From Faecalibacterium sp. An121 (GTDB taxonomy: Bacteria; Bacillota; Clostridia; Oscillospirales; Ruminococcaceae): a stretch of DNA of 64,000 bases. Both the position numbers and the translations under genes were made by a program. Below, one piece after another: positions 8,350 through 16,274 of this stretch; the stretch's first letter is position 1, and the number at the start of each line of letters is the position of its first letter. Below the pieces are notes generated by a model, which was not told the DNA's origin, ran no database searches, and saw only the letters and a program-made list of their open reading frames with translations. The DNA lies in the NCBI RefSeq assembly GCF_002160915.1, contig NZ_NFLM01000005.1, positions 1 to 64,000 on the forward strand, written 5' to 3'.

Positions 8350-8624
8350 GCGTGGATCTGAAATGTTCCCGGTACGGTCCGATTTTGCCCCGGACGGCCC
8401 GTTTGGCGCGCCTGCCGGCACACAGATACGCCCCGCTGCATCCAAACAGAATATGGCTCCATCGGAGGATCGTGTATCGCAATACACAATAGGGATACTG
8501 CATCCCTGATCGGATAAGATGACGAGTGCGCTCGGTTGTTGTTACGTTGTTGCAATGGCCGGGCGCTTTTTTTGCAGAGCGCTCCGCTGCGGGCCCACAG
8601 GAGAAAGGAGACTTTTCGCTTTTT
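8350..8624 (+). promoter_or_regulatory. structured 5' leader with possible attenuator before MATE gene
   Basis: The leader holds two consecutive perfect hairpins, GTGTAT-CGCA-ATACAC (about 8471-8486) and AGGGAT-ACTGC-ATCCCT (about 8490-8506). A third stem follows: GCGCTCGG pairs with CCGGGCGC, with one G-U pair and a loop of about 23 nt, and a run of seven T ends at about 8571. That last element has the form of an intrinsic terminator upstream of the coding region. It matches no riboswitch class I can name, and no gene is visible in it. Confidence 0.45.
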
Positions 8625-9968
8625 ATGGATTCTACCGCACTGTTTTCCAAAACGCCGCCCCTGAAACTGTTCTTCATCGCCTCCCTTCCGGGCGCGGTGG
8701 GCATGCTGGCCTCCTCGCTGTACCAGCTGATCGACGGCATTTTGGTGGGCAATTTTCTGGACTCCACCTCGTTTGCCGCCCTCAACCTGGCCATGCCCTT
8801 TGTCATCATCAATTTTTCCCTGGCCGACCTGGTGGGTGTGGGCTCGTCCGTGCCCATTTCGGTGGCCCTGGGCCAGAATGAACGGCAGAAAGCCAACAAC
8901 ATCTTCACCTGCGCCTGCTTTTTGATCGTGGGGGCCGGCGCGGTGATCGGCGCGGTCATGTTCGCGGCCGCCCCCTTCCTGATCGGGATGATGGGGGCAG
9001 AGGGCGAGTTTGCCACCCAGGCGGTACAGTACCTGCGCACCTACGCGCTGTGCTCTCCCTTCACCACCATCCTGTACGCTGTGGACAACTACCTGCGCAT
9101 CTCGGGGTATATCCGGGGCAGCATGGCGCTCAACATCCTGATGTCGGTGCTGTGCGTCGGCTTTGAATTCCTGTTTTTGGGCGTGTTCGGCTGGGGCATC
9201 TGGGCCGCGGCCCTGGGCTCCTCGCTGGGTATGTTCATCTGCGTGCTGCTGGCCTTCATCCCCTTTGTGCGGGGCAAAGCCCTGCTGCACTTCTGCAAAC
9301 CCCGGTTCGACCTGGACCTGCTGCGGCAGATCATCGCCTGCGGCAGCCCCAGCTTTTTGAACAACATCGCCGGACGTCTGACCTCCATCCTGATGAATCT
9401 TTTCCTGGTGCGCCTGGGAGGCGAGCTGGCGGTATCGGTGTACGGCGTGCTGATGTATGTGGACGGCTTCATCCAGCCCCTGATGTACGGTATGTGCGAC
9501 TCGCTGCAGCCCGCCGTGGGCTACAACTGGGGCGCCCGGAAATACTCCCGGGTGCGGGCCATCGAGAAATGCTGCTTCACGGCGGCGGCCGTCATCTCCC
9601 TGTTGTCGGTGGTGGTCATCCGGCTGTTCCCGGTCCAGATCACCCATCTGTTCATCACCGGGGCTGACGGAGATGCCCTGGCCCTGTCGGTGGGGGCGCT
9701 GCAGGTGTTCAGCCTGACCTACCTGACCCGTTGGCTGTCCTTCGCCACCCAGAGCTATATGCTGGCGGTGGAAAAATCCCTGGCGGCCTCCATCATCTCG
9801 GTGTCCACAGCCCTGATCTTCCCGGTGATCCTGCTGGTCGTCCTGTGGCCTTTGGGTCTGGACGGCCTGTGGATCAACTTCCCCGCCACCGCCCTGCTGG
9901 CGGCGGCGCTGGCCCTGCTGACTTTGCGCCTGAACTGGTCCAGCCTGCACCAGCCCGACGCATCGTGA
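8625..9968 (+). CDS. MATE-family multidrug/metabolite exporter
   Basis: 447 residues with about twelve hydrophobic segments in two related halves: SLPGAVGMLASSLYQLIDGILVGNF opens the first, and FLNNIAGRLTSILMNLFLVR opens the second. QPAVGYNWGARKYSRV is the conserved MATE loop after TM8. The exporter uses a Na+ or H+ gradient; the substrate is unknown. ATG at 8625 is preceded by AAAGGAG at a rather long 14-nt spacing; an upstream in-frame start at 8526 lacks a ribosome binding site and lies inside the leader. The cytidylate-kinase-like gene begins 41 nt downstream. Confidence 0.88.
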   Translation: MDSTALFSKTPPLKLFFIASLPGAVGMLASSLYQLIDGILVGNFLDSTSFAALNLAMPFVIINFSLADLVGVGSSVPISVALGQNERQKANNIFTCACFLIVGAGAVIGAVMFAAAPFLIGMMGAEGEFATQAVQYLRTYALCSPFTTILYAVDNYLRISGYIRGSMALNILMSVLCVGFEFLFLGVFGWGIWAAALGSSLGMFICVLLAFIPFVRGKALLHFCKPRFDLDLLRQIIACGSPSFLNNIAGRLTSILMNLFLVRLGGELAVSVYGVLMYVDGFIQPLMYGMCDSLQPAVGYNWGARKYSRVRAIEKCCFTAAAVISLLSVVVIRLFPVQITHLFITGADGDALALSVGALQVFSLTYLTRWLSFATQSYMLAVEKSLAASIISVSTALIFPVILLVVLWPLGLDGLWINFPATALLAAALALLTLRLNWSSLHQPDAS

Positions 9969-10009
9969 ACGTCATCCAACCCTTTGAGCCATCCGAGGAG
10001 GCAAAGCGT

Positions 10010-10630
10010 ATGAATCGCATCATCACCATCAGCCGCGAGTTTGGCAGCGGCGGGCGGGAGGTCGGCAAACGGCTGGCCGACGCTTTAGGCTGCGCCTACT
10101 ACGACAGCGAGATCGAGGCGGGCCTGGCCCGGCAGATGAACCTGGACCAGGGCTACGTCGCCCGCGCCATCGGCAACGGCATCCTCACCAGCATCCCGCT
10201 CCACTTTGGACGCACCATCTCCAGCCCTTCCCTGTATAAACAGCAGGTGGATATCCTGGTGGAAAAGCAGAAGCTGCTCAAAGAGCTGGCCGCAGCCTCC
10301 GACTGCGTCATCGTGGGCCGGGCCGCCGACGTCATCCTGAGCGGCGACGCCCCCCTCAAGCTGTTCGTCTACGCGGACATGGACCACAAGGTGGCGCGCT
10401 GCCAGCAGTATGAGGAGGCCGACCACCTGTCCTCCCCCCGCCAGCTGGAGCGGGAGATCAAACGGGTGGACGCCCGCCGGGCCCAGTACCACCGTATGTT
10501 CTCCGATATGCGCTGGGGCGACAAGACAGGCTACCACCTGTGCATCAACACCACCGGCCTGGAGATCAAGCAGCTGATCCCCCACCTGGCGGGGTACGCC
10601 AAAACCTGGTTTGAACTGCGCCGGAAGTGA
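10010..10630 (+). CDS. cytidylate-kinase-like family protein
   Basis: 206 residues starting MNRIITISREFGSGGREVGKRLA, the cytidylate-kinase-like P-loop region (GSGGREVGK, lacking a canonical GKST). It continues with CVIVGRAADVIL and LKLFVYADMDHKVAR, a lid-like basic segment, and DARRAQYHRMFS. Such proteins in gut Firmicutes resemble Cmk but are shorter and of unproven substrate; the housekeeping Cmk is usually encoded elsewhere. The ribosome binding site is GAGGAGG. A related copy is at 33074-33721 on the other strand. A strong terminator follows. Confidence 0.8.
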   Translation: MNRIITISREFGSGGREVGKRLADALGCAYYDSEIEAGLARQMNLDQGYVARAIGNGILTSIPLHFGRTISSPSLYKQQVDILVEKQKLLKELAAASDCVIVGRAADVILSGDAPLKLFVYADMDHKVARCQQYEEADHLSSPRQLEREIKRVDARRAQYHRMFSDMRWGDKTGYHLCINTTGLEIKQLIPHLAGYAKTWFELRRK

Positions 10631-10636
10631 CGCTGC

Positions 10637-10666
10637 GCCCGGGGTCCAAAAGGCCCCGGGTTTTTG
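10637..10666 (+). terminator. intrinsic terminator after cytidylate-kinase-like gene
   Basis: A GC-rich hairpin (CCCGGGGTCC / GGCCCCGGG around AAAA) is followed by TTTTTG. It starts 7 nt after the stop codon. Confidence 0.85.
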
Positions 10667-10765
10667 TTGTGGTCCCAGATATGCACAAACCGCATGGCTG
10701 CATATTCTAAGGAAGTATTTGTTTTTTGGTCTGCCCTGTGTTATAGTTGCGTTGAAAAAAACGGG

Positions 10766-10794
10766 TTGCCTGCGGGCGGCGGCTCTGGTACAAT
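10766..10794 (+). promoter_or_regulatory. promoter of ECF S-component gene
   Basis: TTGCCT at 10766-10771 and TACAAT at 10789-10794 with a 17-nt spacer, 46 nt upstream of the ATG. Confidence 0.65.
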
Positions 10795-10839
10795 AGCTCC
10801 GGCACCTGCCCCCGATCCAACCAGCTTAGTGAGGAGAGA

Positions 10840-11406
10840 ATGTCTATGCACACCAAGATCAAAAACCTGACCCTCGCAGCCCTGTTCCTGGCACTGGGCC
10901 TCGTGCTGCCCTTCTTTACCGGGCAGATCCCCCAGATCGGCAGTATGCTGCTGCCCATGCACCTGCCTGTCTTTCTGTGCGGGCTGATCTGCGGCTGGCA
11001 GTACGGCGCGGCTGTGGGCTTTGTGGTGCCCCTGCTGCGGTCGGTGCTGTTTGGTATGCCGCCCCTGTTCCCCACCGCCACTTCCATGGCCTTTGAGCTG
11101 CTGACCTACGGCCTGGTGGTGGGCCTGCTGTACAGCCGGTCCCGCTGGCAGTGCGTCCGCGCCCTCTACCGCTGCCTCATCGCCGCCATGCTGGCAGGCC
11201 GGGCCGTGTGGGGCGTGGTACAGGCGGTGCTGCTGGGCGCCACCGGCAGCAGCCTGACCATGCAGGTCTTTATGGCCAGCGCCTTCCTCAACGCCATCCC
11301 GGGCATCATCGTACAGCTCATCCTGATCCCTGTTGTGATGCTGGCTCTCAACCGCACCGGCCTGGTGCCCTTCCGCAAAAGTCAGCCCGACGCCCGCAAG
11401 GTGTGA
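10840..11406 (+). CDS. ECF transporter substrate-binding (S) component
   Basis: 188 residues, six predicted membrane segments, no signal peptide. The segment PMHLPVFLCGLICGWQYGAA and the following FVVPLLRSVLFGMPPLFP are typical of the ECF S-component group. The S component captures a vitamin and docks to the shared EcfA-A'-T module, which is not in this window. The ligand cannot be told from sequence. ATG at 10840 follows GAGGAG. It has its own promoter and a downstream bidirectional terminator. Confidence 0.8.
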   Translation: MSMHTKIKNLTLAALFLALGLVLPFFTGQIPQIGSMLLPMHLPVFLCGLICGWQYGAAVGFVVPLLRSVLFGMPPLFPTATSMAFELLTYGLVVGLLYSRSRWQCVRALYRCLIAAMLAGRAVWGVVQAVLLGATGSSLTMQVFMASAFLNAIPGIIVQLILIPVVMLALNRTGLVPFRKSQPDARKV

Positions 11407-11427
11407 TCCCTTTCCGGCGCACAAAAA

Positions 11428-11458
11428 GCCGGAGCCTTTTTAGAGGCTCCGGCCTTTT
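11428..11458. terminator. bidirectional terminator between ECF-S and LysR genes
   Basis: GCCGGAGCC and GGCTCCGGC flank an 8-nt loop, with a T-run on the plus side and five A on the left giving Us on the minus transcript. It ends the convergent genes at 11406 (+) and 11460 (-). Confidence 0.9.
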
Positions 11459-11459
11459 T

Positions 11460-12353
11460 TTATCCTTCTGCGGCCTGGCGCAGCCGCTCCAGAAACAGCT
11501 CGGCCGCCGGGGAAAACACCTGGTATTTCTTCCACACCACATTCAGCCCTGCGGCAAGCCGCGGCTGCAGGGGCCGAAAGCACAGGGCGCTTTCACAGGA
11601 GGTGTTGGCCAGCCCTTCCAGGGTGACGGCGCAGCCCACCCCCGCCTCCACCAGGATCGAGGCGTTGTAGAACAGGTTGTAGGTGGCGGCCACCTCCAGC
11701 TTGTCAAAATCCTCCCCGAACCACTCCAAAAAGGCGTTGCCCCCCGGCTGGGGGCTGATGGCCTGGCTGGACAGTAGCAAAGGCAGGCCCAGCAGATCCT
11801 GCTTTTCGAGGCTGGGCTTGGCGGCCAGCGGATGGGTCTTGGGAAGCGCCACCCCCCACACGTCCTGGGCGGGCAGGTCGAGGCAGTCGTATTTGTCGAT
11901 GTTGGCGGGCTGGATCAGGATGCCGAAATCCAGCAGGCCCTTGTCCAGCCGGTCGGTCACATCCTGGGCGTTGCCGCTGTGCAGGTGGAAGCGGATGCCG
12001 GGGTATTCGGCCCGCAGCCCGTCGATCACCCCGGCGATGAGGCGGATGGCCTGGCTCTCCCCGCCCCCGATGTACACATCCCCGCTGACGGTGTCCTCCA
12101 TCGCGGTGAACTCGGCCTCGGTCTTATCCACCATGGCCACGATCTCCTCGGCCCGCTTGCGCAGCAGCATCCCTTCGGGGGTCAGATCCACCCGGTGGCT
12201 GCGGCGTATCAGCAGGGGGTGCCCCAGGCTGTCCTCCAGGTCCTGGATCTGCCGGGACAGGGTGGGCTGGGTCAGGTGCAGGTAATTGGCGGCCCGGGTG
12301 ATGCTGCCCTCCCGGGCCACTGCCAGAAAATAGCGCAGCGTCCGTATCTCCAT
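11460..12353 (-). CDS. LysR-type transcriptional regulator
   Basis: 297 residues. The N-terminal winged helix-turn-helix is classical: MEIRTLRYFLAVAREGSITRAA, then LHLTQPTLSRQIQDLED. The periplasmic-binding-like effector domain spans about residues 90-295. The chosen ATG at 12353 has GGAGGG upstream; a longer frame to 12416 lacks a site. It is divergent from the small protein and hydrolase at 12521-13769, which it probably controls through dyads in the 160-nt intergenic region. The inducer is unknown. Confidence 0.9.
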   Translation of the reverse strand: MEIRTLRYFLAVAREGSITRAANYLHLTQPTLSRQIQDLEDSLGHPLLIRRSHRVDLTPEGMLLRKRAEEIVAMVDKTEAEFTAMEDTVSGDVYIGGGESQAIRLIAGVIDGLRAEYPGIRFHLHSGNAQDVTDRLDKGLLDFGILIQPANIDKYDCLDLPAQDVWGVALPKTHPLAAKPSLEKQDLLGLPLLLSSQAISPQPGGNAFLEWFGEDFDKLEVAATYNLFYNASILVEAGVGCAVTLEGLANTSCESALCFRPLQPRLAAGLNVVWKKYQVFSPAAELFLERLRQAAEG

Positions 12354-12405
12354 GTCATGCGCCCTCCTTTGCTGATGTTCAGATCCAGTATACACCCGAT
12401 CTGGT

Positions 12406-12474
12406 ATGCCTGCCAAGCATTTCTTGCAATAAAAAGCAAGTATTTGCTATTTCGTTCCCCTTGGCCTACAATAG
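12406..12474 (+). promoter_or_regulatory. LysR-type operators and promoter in divergent region
   Basis: Two dyads fit LysR half-site spacing: ATGC-N7-GCAT at 12406-12420 (T-N11-A type) and TTGC-N8-GCAA at 12424-12439. A TACAAT box at about 12469-12474, preceded by TTTGCT about 18 nt upstream, would serve the plus-strand gene at 12521. On the minus strand a TATACT box near 12388 would serve lysR. All are inferred from sequence shape. Confidence 0.5.
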
Positions 12475-12520
12475 ACTCAGCGGGGCGCTTCCCGGACATA
12501 TTCTGAAGGAGGCATGGCAG

Positions 12521-12757
12521 ATGAAAGCCATCACAGAGGACCGGGCCTTTCGCCTGGAGCGGAACCTGACCGACGCGGGCTGCAGCCGGGAGCTGATCGA
12601 ACAGTTTTTCCAGCTGGAGCAGAGGGGCTGCCGCTGCCGGCAATACAGGCTGCTGGCGCGGCACAAGGCCGCCCTCCTGGAGGCGCTGCACCAGCTGGAA
12701 TACCAGATCGACTGTCTGGACCACCTGGTCTATATCCTGCACAAAGAGGACGCATGA
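12521..12757 (+). CDS. small helical protein of unknown function
   Basis: 78 residues, MKAITEDRAFRLERNLTDAG..., charged and almost entirely helical. There are Cys residues in GCSRE and RGCRCRQ and a possible short coiled coil in the second half (EALHQLEYQIDCLDHLVYIL). Start ATG at 12521 sits 9 nt after GGAGG. It lies 16 nt ahead of the alpha/beta hydrolase, so the two are co-transcribed and probably LysR-controlled. I do not recognise a named family, and no function is proposed. Confidence 0.75.
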   Translation: MKAITEDRAFRLERNLTDAGCSRELIEQFFQLEQRGCRCRQYRLLARHKAALLEALHQLEYQIDCLDHLVYILHKEDA

Positions 12758-12773
12758 AACGGAGGTTTTTGCT

Positions 12774-13769
12774 ATGACAGAAGAAAAGCTGCACCTGACC
12801 GAAGAATGGGACAAGACCTTTCCCCAAAGCGCCAAGGTGGACCACCGGAAGGTGACCTTCCACAACCGGTACGGCATCACCCTGGCCGCCGACCTCTACC
12901 AGCCCAAAGACGCCCAGGGCAGGATGCCCGCCATCGCGGTCTGCGGGCCCTTTGGCGCCGTCAAAGAGCAGGCCTCCGGTCTGTATGCCCAGACCATGGC
13001 CGAGCGGGGCTTTCTGACCATCGCCTTTGATCCCTCTTTCACCGGGGAGAGCGGCGGCCAGCCCCGGTATATGGCCTCCCCTGACATCAACACCGAGGAC
13101 TTCCAGGCTGCCGTGGACTTTTTGTCGGTGCAGGACAACGTGGACCCCGACAAAATCGGCATCATCGGCATTTGCGGCTGGGGCGGCATGGCCCTGAACG
13201 CCGCCGCCCTGGACACCCGGATCAAGGCCACCGTGGCCTCCACCATGTATGACATGACGCGGGTGAACGCCAAAGGTTATTTTGACGCCGAGGACAGCGA
13301 AGCCGACCGCCACGCCAAGCGGGAGGCCCTCAACCGCCAGCGCACACAGGACTACCAAAGCGGCAGCTATGCCCTGGGCGGCGGCGTGGCGGACCCTCTG
13401 CCCGAGGATGCCCCCGCCTTTGTGAAGGACTACCACACCTACTACAAGACCCCCCGGGGCTACCATCCCCGGTCCCTCAACTCCAACGGCGGCTGGAATG
13501 TCACCGGTTGTATGTCCTTTATCAACCAGCCCATCCTGCAATACGCCAACGAGATCCGCAGCGCGGTGCTGGTCATCCACGGGGAAAAGGCGCACTCCTG
13601 CTACTTTGGCCGGGACGCCTTTGCCAACATGGTCAAGGGCAACGCCTACACGGCCAACAAGGAACTGCTGATCGTCCCAGGCGCGTCCCACATCGATCTG
13701 TACGACAACCTGGACGTCATCCCCTTTGACAAGATGGAGGCGTTCTTCTCCACCCATCTGCACGCATAA
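12774..13769 (+). CDS. alpha/beta hydrolase fold protein (DLH/YcjY-like) with atypical nucleophile elbow
   Basis: 331 residues. The fold is seen in VTFHNRYGITLAADLYQP, MPAIAVCGPFGAVKEQ, an elbow strand IGIIGICGWGGMALNAAA, and a C-terminal VIHGEKAHSCYFG...VPGASHIDLYD with a likely catalytic His. In the YcjY-like group the elbow is usually C-x-S-G-G, with Ser as nucleophile. Here the aligned residue is Trp, so either the neighbouring Cys acts or catalysis differs. The family remains uncharacterised. RBS is GGAGG; a convergent terminator follows. Confidence 0.8.
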   Translation: MTEEKLHLTEEWDKTFPQSAKVDHRKVTFHNRYGITLAADLYQPKDAQGRMPAIAVCGPFGAVKEQASGLYAQTMAERGFLTIAFDPSFTGESGGQPRYMASPDINTEDFQAAVDFLSVQDNVDPDKIGIIGICGWGGMALNAAALDTRIKATVASTMYDMTRVNAKGYFDAEDSEADRHAKREALNRQRTQDYQSGSYALGGGVADPLPEDAPAFVKDYHTYYKTPRGYHPRSLNSNGGWNVTGCMSFINQPILQYANEIRSAVLVIHGEKAHSCYFGRDAFANMVKGNAYTANKELLIVPGASHIDLYDNLDVIPFDKMEAFFSTHLHA

Positions 13770-13773
13770 AAAC

Positions 13774-13798
13774 AAGCCAGGCCCGGCGGGTCTGGCTT
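13774..13798. terminator. bidirectional terminator between hydrolase and second MATE gene
   Basis: AAGCCAG and CTGGCTT pair around GCCCGGCGGGT. The T-run is better on the minus strand (GTTTTTA), so it mainly ends the MATE transcript. Confidence 0.7.
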
Positions 13799-13816
13799 TC
13801 AGCGTATGAAACAGGT

Positions 13817-15172
13817 TCAGGTTTCGGTGTTTTCCATGGTCTGCCCGGAAAAGACTTTCCTGCGGCAGATGCCCCAGCTGACCGCTGCGGCCACCGCCTC
13901 GGTGACCCAGAAGGCGTGCCAGACGCCGCTGGCTCCCAGCACCCGGCTGAGCAGGAAGGCCGCCGGGATGATGAGCACCGCATACCGCAGCAGGGAGATG
14001 AGGAGGGAGGGACCGCCCATCCCCAGGCCTTCCAGGGCGCCGCAGGAGATCACCGACACCGACGAGATGATGAACCCGATGCTGATGATCCGCAGCGCCG
14101 TGCTGCCTGCGGCGATGGTCTCGGCATTTGTGGAGAACAGCCCGATCAGGCTGCCCGGCACCGCCCAGCACAGGACGGTGCCCGCCACCATGATGCCCGC
14201 CGACAGAGCCAGGCCGGTAAAGAAGATCCTGCGCACCCGGCCATACTCCCGGGCACCGTAGTTGTAGCCCACGATGGGGCGCATCCCCTGTACGATGCCG
14301 TTGGCGGGCAGATACAAAAAGGTCTGTAATTTGTAGTAGACCCCCAGCACCAGCACATATACCTGAGAATAGCCCGCCAGGATGATGTTCAGGCAGGAAA
14401 TGAGCAGGGAGGGCAGGGCCAGGTTCAGGGTGGCAGGCACCCCCACTGCATACATTCTTTTGGTGATGGAGCGGTCCAGCATATCCCGGCCCGGCCGGAT
14501 GCGGATGGGGATCCTGTGGGTCATATAGCACCCCAGATAGATGAGCAGACTGAGCACCTGACCGATGCCGGTGGCCAGGGCCGCGCCCTCAATGCCCATC
14601 TCCGGGAAGGGTCCCAGGCCAAAGATCAGCACCGGGTCCAGGATGATGTTGGCCACGCACCCGGACATCATGCACACCATGGTCAGCATCATCCTGCCGG
14701 TGGCCTGGAAGATCTTCTCCAGGGACATGGAGGCAGCGATCACCACCGAGAACAAAAAGGCGATGTTGGAATAGCGCACCCCCATATCCACGATGGCGGC
14801 ATCCTGGGTGAACATCCGCAGGAAAGCGGGCATCACGGCGATGCACACCACCGTCAGCACCAGCCCGTGCAGGACGTTCCATACCACGCTCTGGGCGGCG
14901 GCGGCATTGGCCTTCCGGGTCTCCTGGGCTCCCAGGTGATAGGAGATCACTGCGTTGGCCCCCACCGAAAAGCCTATGGTCACCGCATTGATCAGGTTCT
15001 GGACGGGATACACCAGCGACAGGGCGGTCATGGCGTCCTCGCTGATCCGGGCCACATAGTAGCTGTCCACGATGTTGTACAGCGACGATACCATCATGGA
15101 CAGCACCATCGGCAGCGACATGGACAGCACCAGCGGCAGGATCGGTCTTGTTTTCATAAAGCTCTGCTGCAT
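13817..15172 (-). CDS. MATE-family exporter (second)
   Basis: 451 residues, twelve hydrophobic segments. It shows SMSLPMVLSMMVSSLYNIVDSYYVARI at the start and the conserved MRPIVGYNYGAREYGRVRRIFF loop in the second half. It is only distantly similar to the MATE at 8625, so it is not a tandem duplication. ATG at 15172 was chosen because it follows GGAAG and lies within 20 nt of AAAGGAG; ATG at 15157 is an alternative. A strong promoter and a dyad lie upstream. Confidence 0.87.
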   Translation of the reverse strand: MQQSFMKTRPILPLVLSMSLPMVLSMMVSSLYNIVDSYYVARISEDAMTALSLVYPVQNLINAVTIGFSVGANAVISYHLGAQETRKANAAAAQSVVWNVLHGLVLTVVCIAVMPAFLRMFTQDAAIVDMGVRYSNIAFLFSVVIAASMSLEKIFQATGRMMLTMVCMMSGCVANIILDPVLIFGLGPFPEMGIEGAALATGIGQVLSLLIYLGCYMTHRIPIRIRPGRDMLDRSITKRMYAVGVPATLNLALPSLLISCLNIILAGYSQVYVLVLGVYYKLQTFLYLPANGIVQGMRPIVGYNYGAREYGRVRRIFFTGLALSAGIMVAGTVLCWAVPGSLIGLFSTNAETIAAGSTALRIISIGFIISSVSVISCGALEGLGMGGPSLLISLLRYAVLIIPAAFLLSRVLGASGVWHAFWVTEAVAAAVSWGICRRKVFSGQTMENTET

Positions 15173-15247
15173 AAGCGGTCTTCCGTTTTCTCCTTTCACG
15201 TTTCGCCCTCCCGCCGGGAAGGCACACATCAAAAAAAGCCATATACC

Positions 15248-15272
15248 TTCCTGTTTGATTCAGAAACAGGAA
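15248..15272. promoter_or_regulatory. 25-bp inverted repeat in MATE leader (candidate operator)
   Basis: TTCCTGTTT and AAACAGGAA, nine-base perfect arms around GATTCAG. It lies about 20-45 nt downstream of the predicted minus-strand start site, a usual place for a repressor operator or an mRNA hairpin. Confidence 0.5.
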
Positions 15273-15296
15273 AATATATAGCTCTTGGGCGTTGTT

Positions 15297-15325
15297 ATTG
15301 TAATATATCCGGGGCCGGTTGTCAA
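15297..15325 (-). promoter_or_regulatory. strong promoter of second MATE gene
   Basis: On the minus strand TTGACA (15325-15320) and TACAAT (15302-15297) are 17 nt apart, near consensus for sigma-A. Confidence 0.8.
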
Positions 15326-15412
15326 TATCCAAAATGGCCCGGGCGCGCTTTCCTTTCCCGCTTCATTGTGCTATAATCAGATCAAACTGCTATGACAAAG
15401 GAGGCCGCTCCC

Positions 15413-15484
15413 ATGCAAAAGACCATCCGCCTGCTCTATCCCGACCACCTGGCCGGAACCGTTCCGCCGTTCAACAGGCCCTGA
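15413..15484 (+). pseudogene. 23-codon remnant ORF with strong RBS
   Basis: AAAGGAGG lies 8 nt before an ATG that opens MQKTIRLLYPDHLAG and stops after 23 codons. A TATAAT box at 15372-15377 lies upstream. The first 15 residues resemble, from memory, the N terminus of arginase-superfamily proteins of Clostridia, so this may be the stub of a deleted gene whose promoter and ribosome site now serve the reductase at 15537. A genuine small peptide cannot be excluded. Confidence 0.4.
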
Positions 15485-15536
15485 GCCTGTTCTCCATACC
15501 GCTCTCTGAGCAAATCCGAAAAAAGAGGTGCAAACC

Positions 15537-16154
15537 ATGAACGTTCTCATCATCAACGGCAGCCCCCGGGTAGGGGGCAATACATCCATCGCCCTGAAGG
15601 AAATGGAGCAGGTCTTTGCCCAGGAGGGCATCGAGACCGAGACCATCCAGGTGGGCGGCAAGGACATCCGGGGCTGCATCGCCTGCGGCACCTGCTTCAC
15701 GCGGGGCAAGTGCGTCTTTGACGATCTGGTCAACCAGACGGCCCCCAAGTTTGAGGCCTGCGACGGACTGGTCATCGCATCCCCGGTCTATTATGCTTCG
15801 GCCAACGGCACCCTGATCTCTTTCCTGGACCGCCTGTTTTACAGCTGCCGCTTTGACAAGAGCATGAAGGTAGGGGCCAGCGTGGTGGTGGCCCGCCGGG
15901 GCGGCCTTTCCGCCACCTTTGACGAGCTGAACAAATACTTCACCATCGCAGGGATGCCGGTCGCCTCCAGCCAGTACTGGAACAGCGTCCATGGCCGCGC
16001 CCCCGGCGAGGCCGCCCAGGACGCCGAGGGCTTACAGACCATGCGCACCCTGGCGCGGAATATGTCCTTCCTCATCAAGAGCATCGCCCTGGGCAAGGAG
16101 AAATACGGCCTGCCCCAGAAGGAGCCCGCCCAGTTCACAAACTTCATCCGCTAA
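15537..16154 (+). CDS. NADPH-dependent FMN reductase / flavodoxin-family oxidoreductase
   Basis: 205 residues, flavodoxin-like fold. It opens MNVLIINGSPRVGGNTSIALKEM, the FMN-phosphate loop, and continues with ACGTCFTRGKCVFDDL, a Cys pair common in iron-sulfur flavoproteins of Clostridia and Methanogens. GLVIASPVYYASANGTLISFLDR is the second FMN contact. Members reduce flavins, quinones or iron. Start ATG at 15537 has AGAGGT upstream. A terminator follows. Confidence 0.85.
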   Translation: MNVLIINGSPRVGGNTSIALKEMEQVFAQEGIETETIQVGGKDIRGCIACGTCFTRGKCVFDDLVNQTAPKFEACDGLVIASPVYYASANGTLISFLDRLFYSCRFDKSMKVGASVVVARRGGLSATFDELNKYFTIAGMPVASSQYWNSVHGRAPGEAAQDAEGLQTMRTLARNMSFLIKSIALGKEKYGLPQKEPAQFTNFIR

Positions 16155-16180
16155 AGCGCGGCGCTTTTGCGGCATACTGA

Positions 16181-16207
16181 GCCCGCCCCACCCGGGGCGG
16201 GCTTTTT
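16181..16207 (+). terminator. intrinsic terminator after flavin reductase
   Basis: GCCCGCCCC-ACCC-GGGGCGGGC is followed by TTTTT. Confidence 0.92.
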
Positions 16208-16215
16208 GCCGCCGC

Positions 16216-16244
16216 TTGACAAAGGGGGCCGCTTATGCTATTGT
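16216..16244 (+). promoter_or_regulatory. promoter of dihydrouridine synthase
   Basis: TTGACA at 16216-16221 and TATTGT at 16239-16244 with a 17-nt spacer, 30 nt upstream of the ATG. Confidence 0.75.
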
Positions 16245-16274
16245 GTCGAGGAATAAGCCCAAAGGAGACATTTT

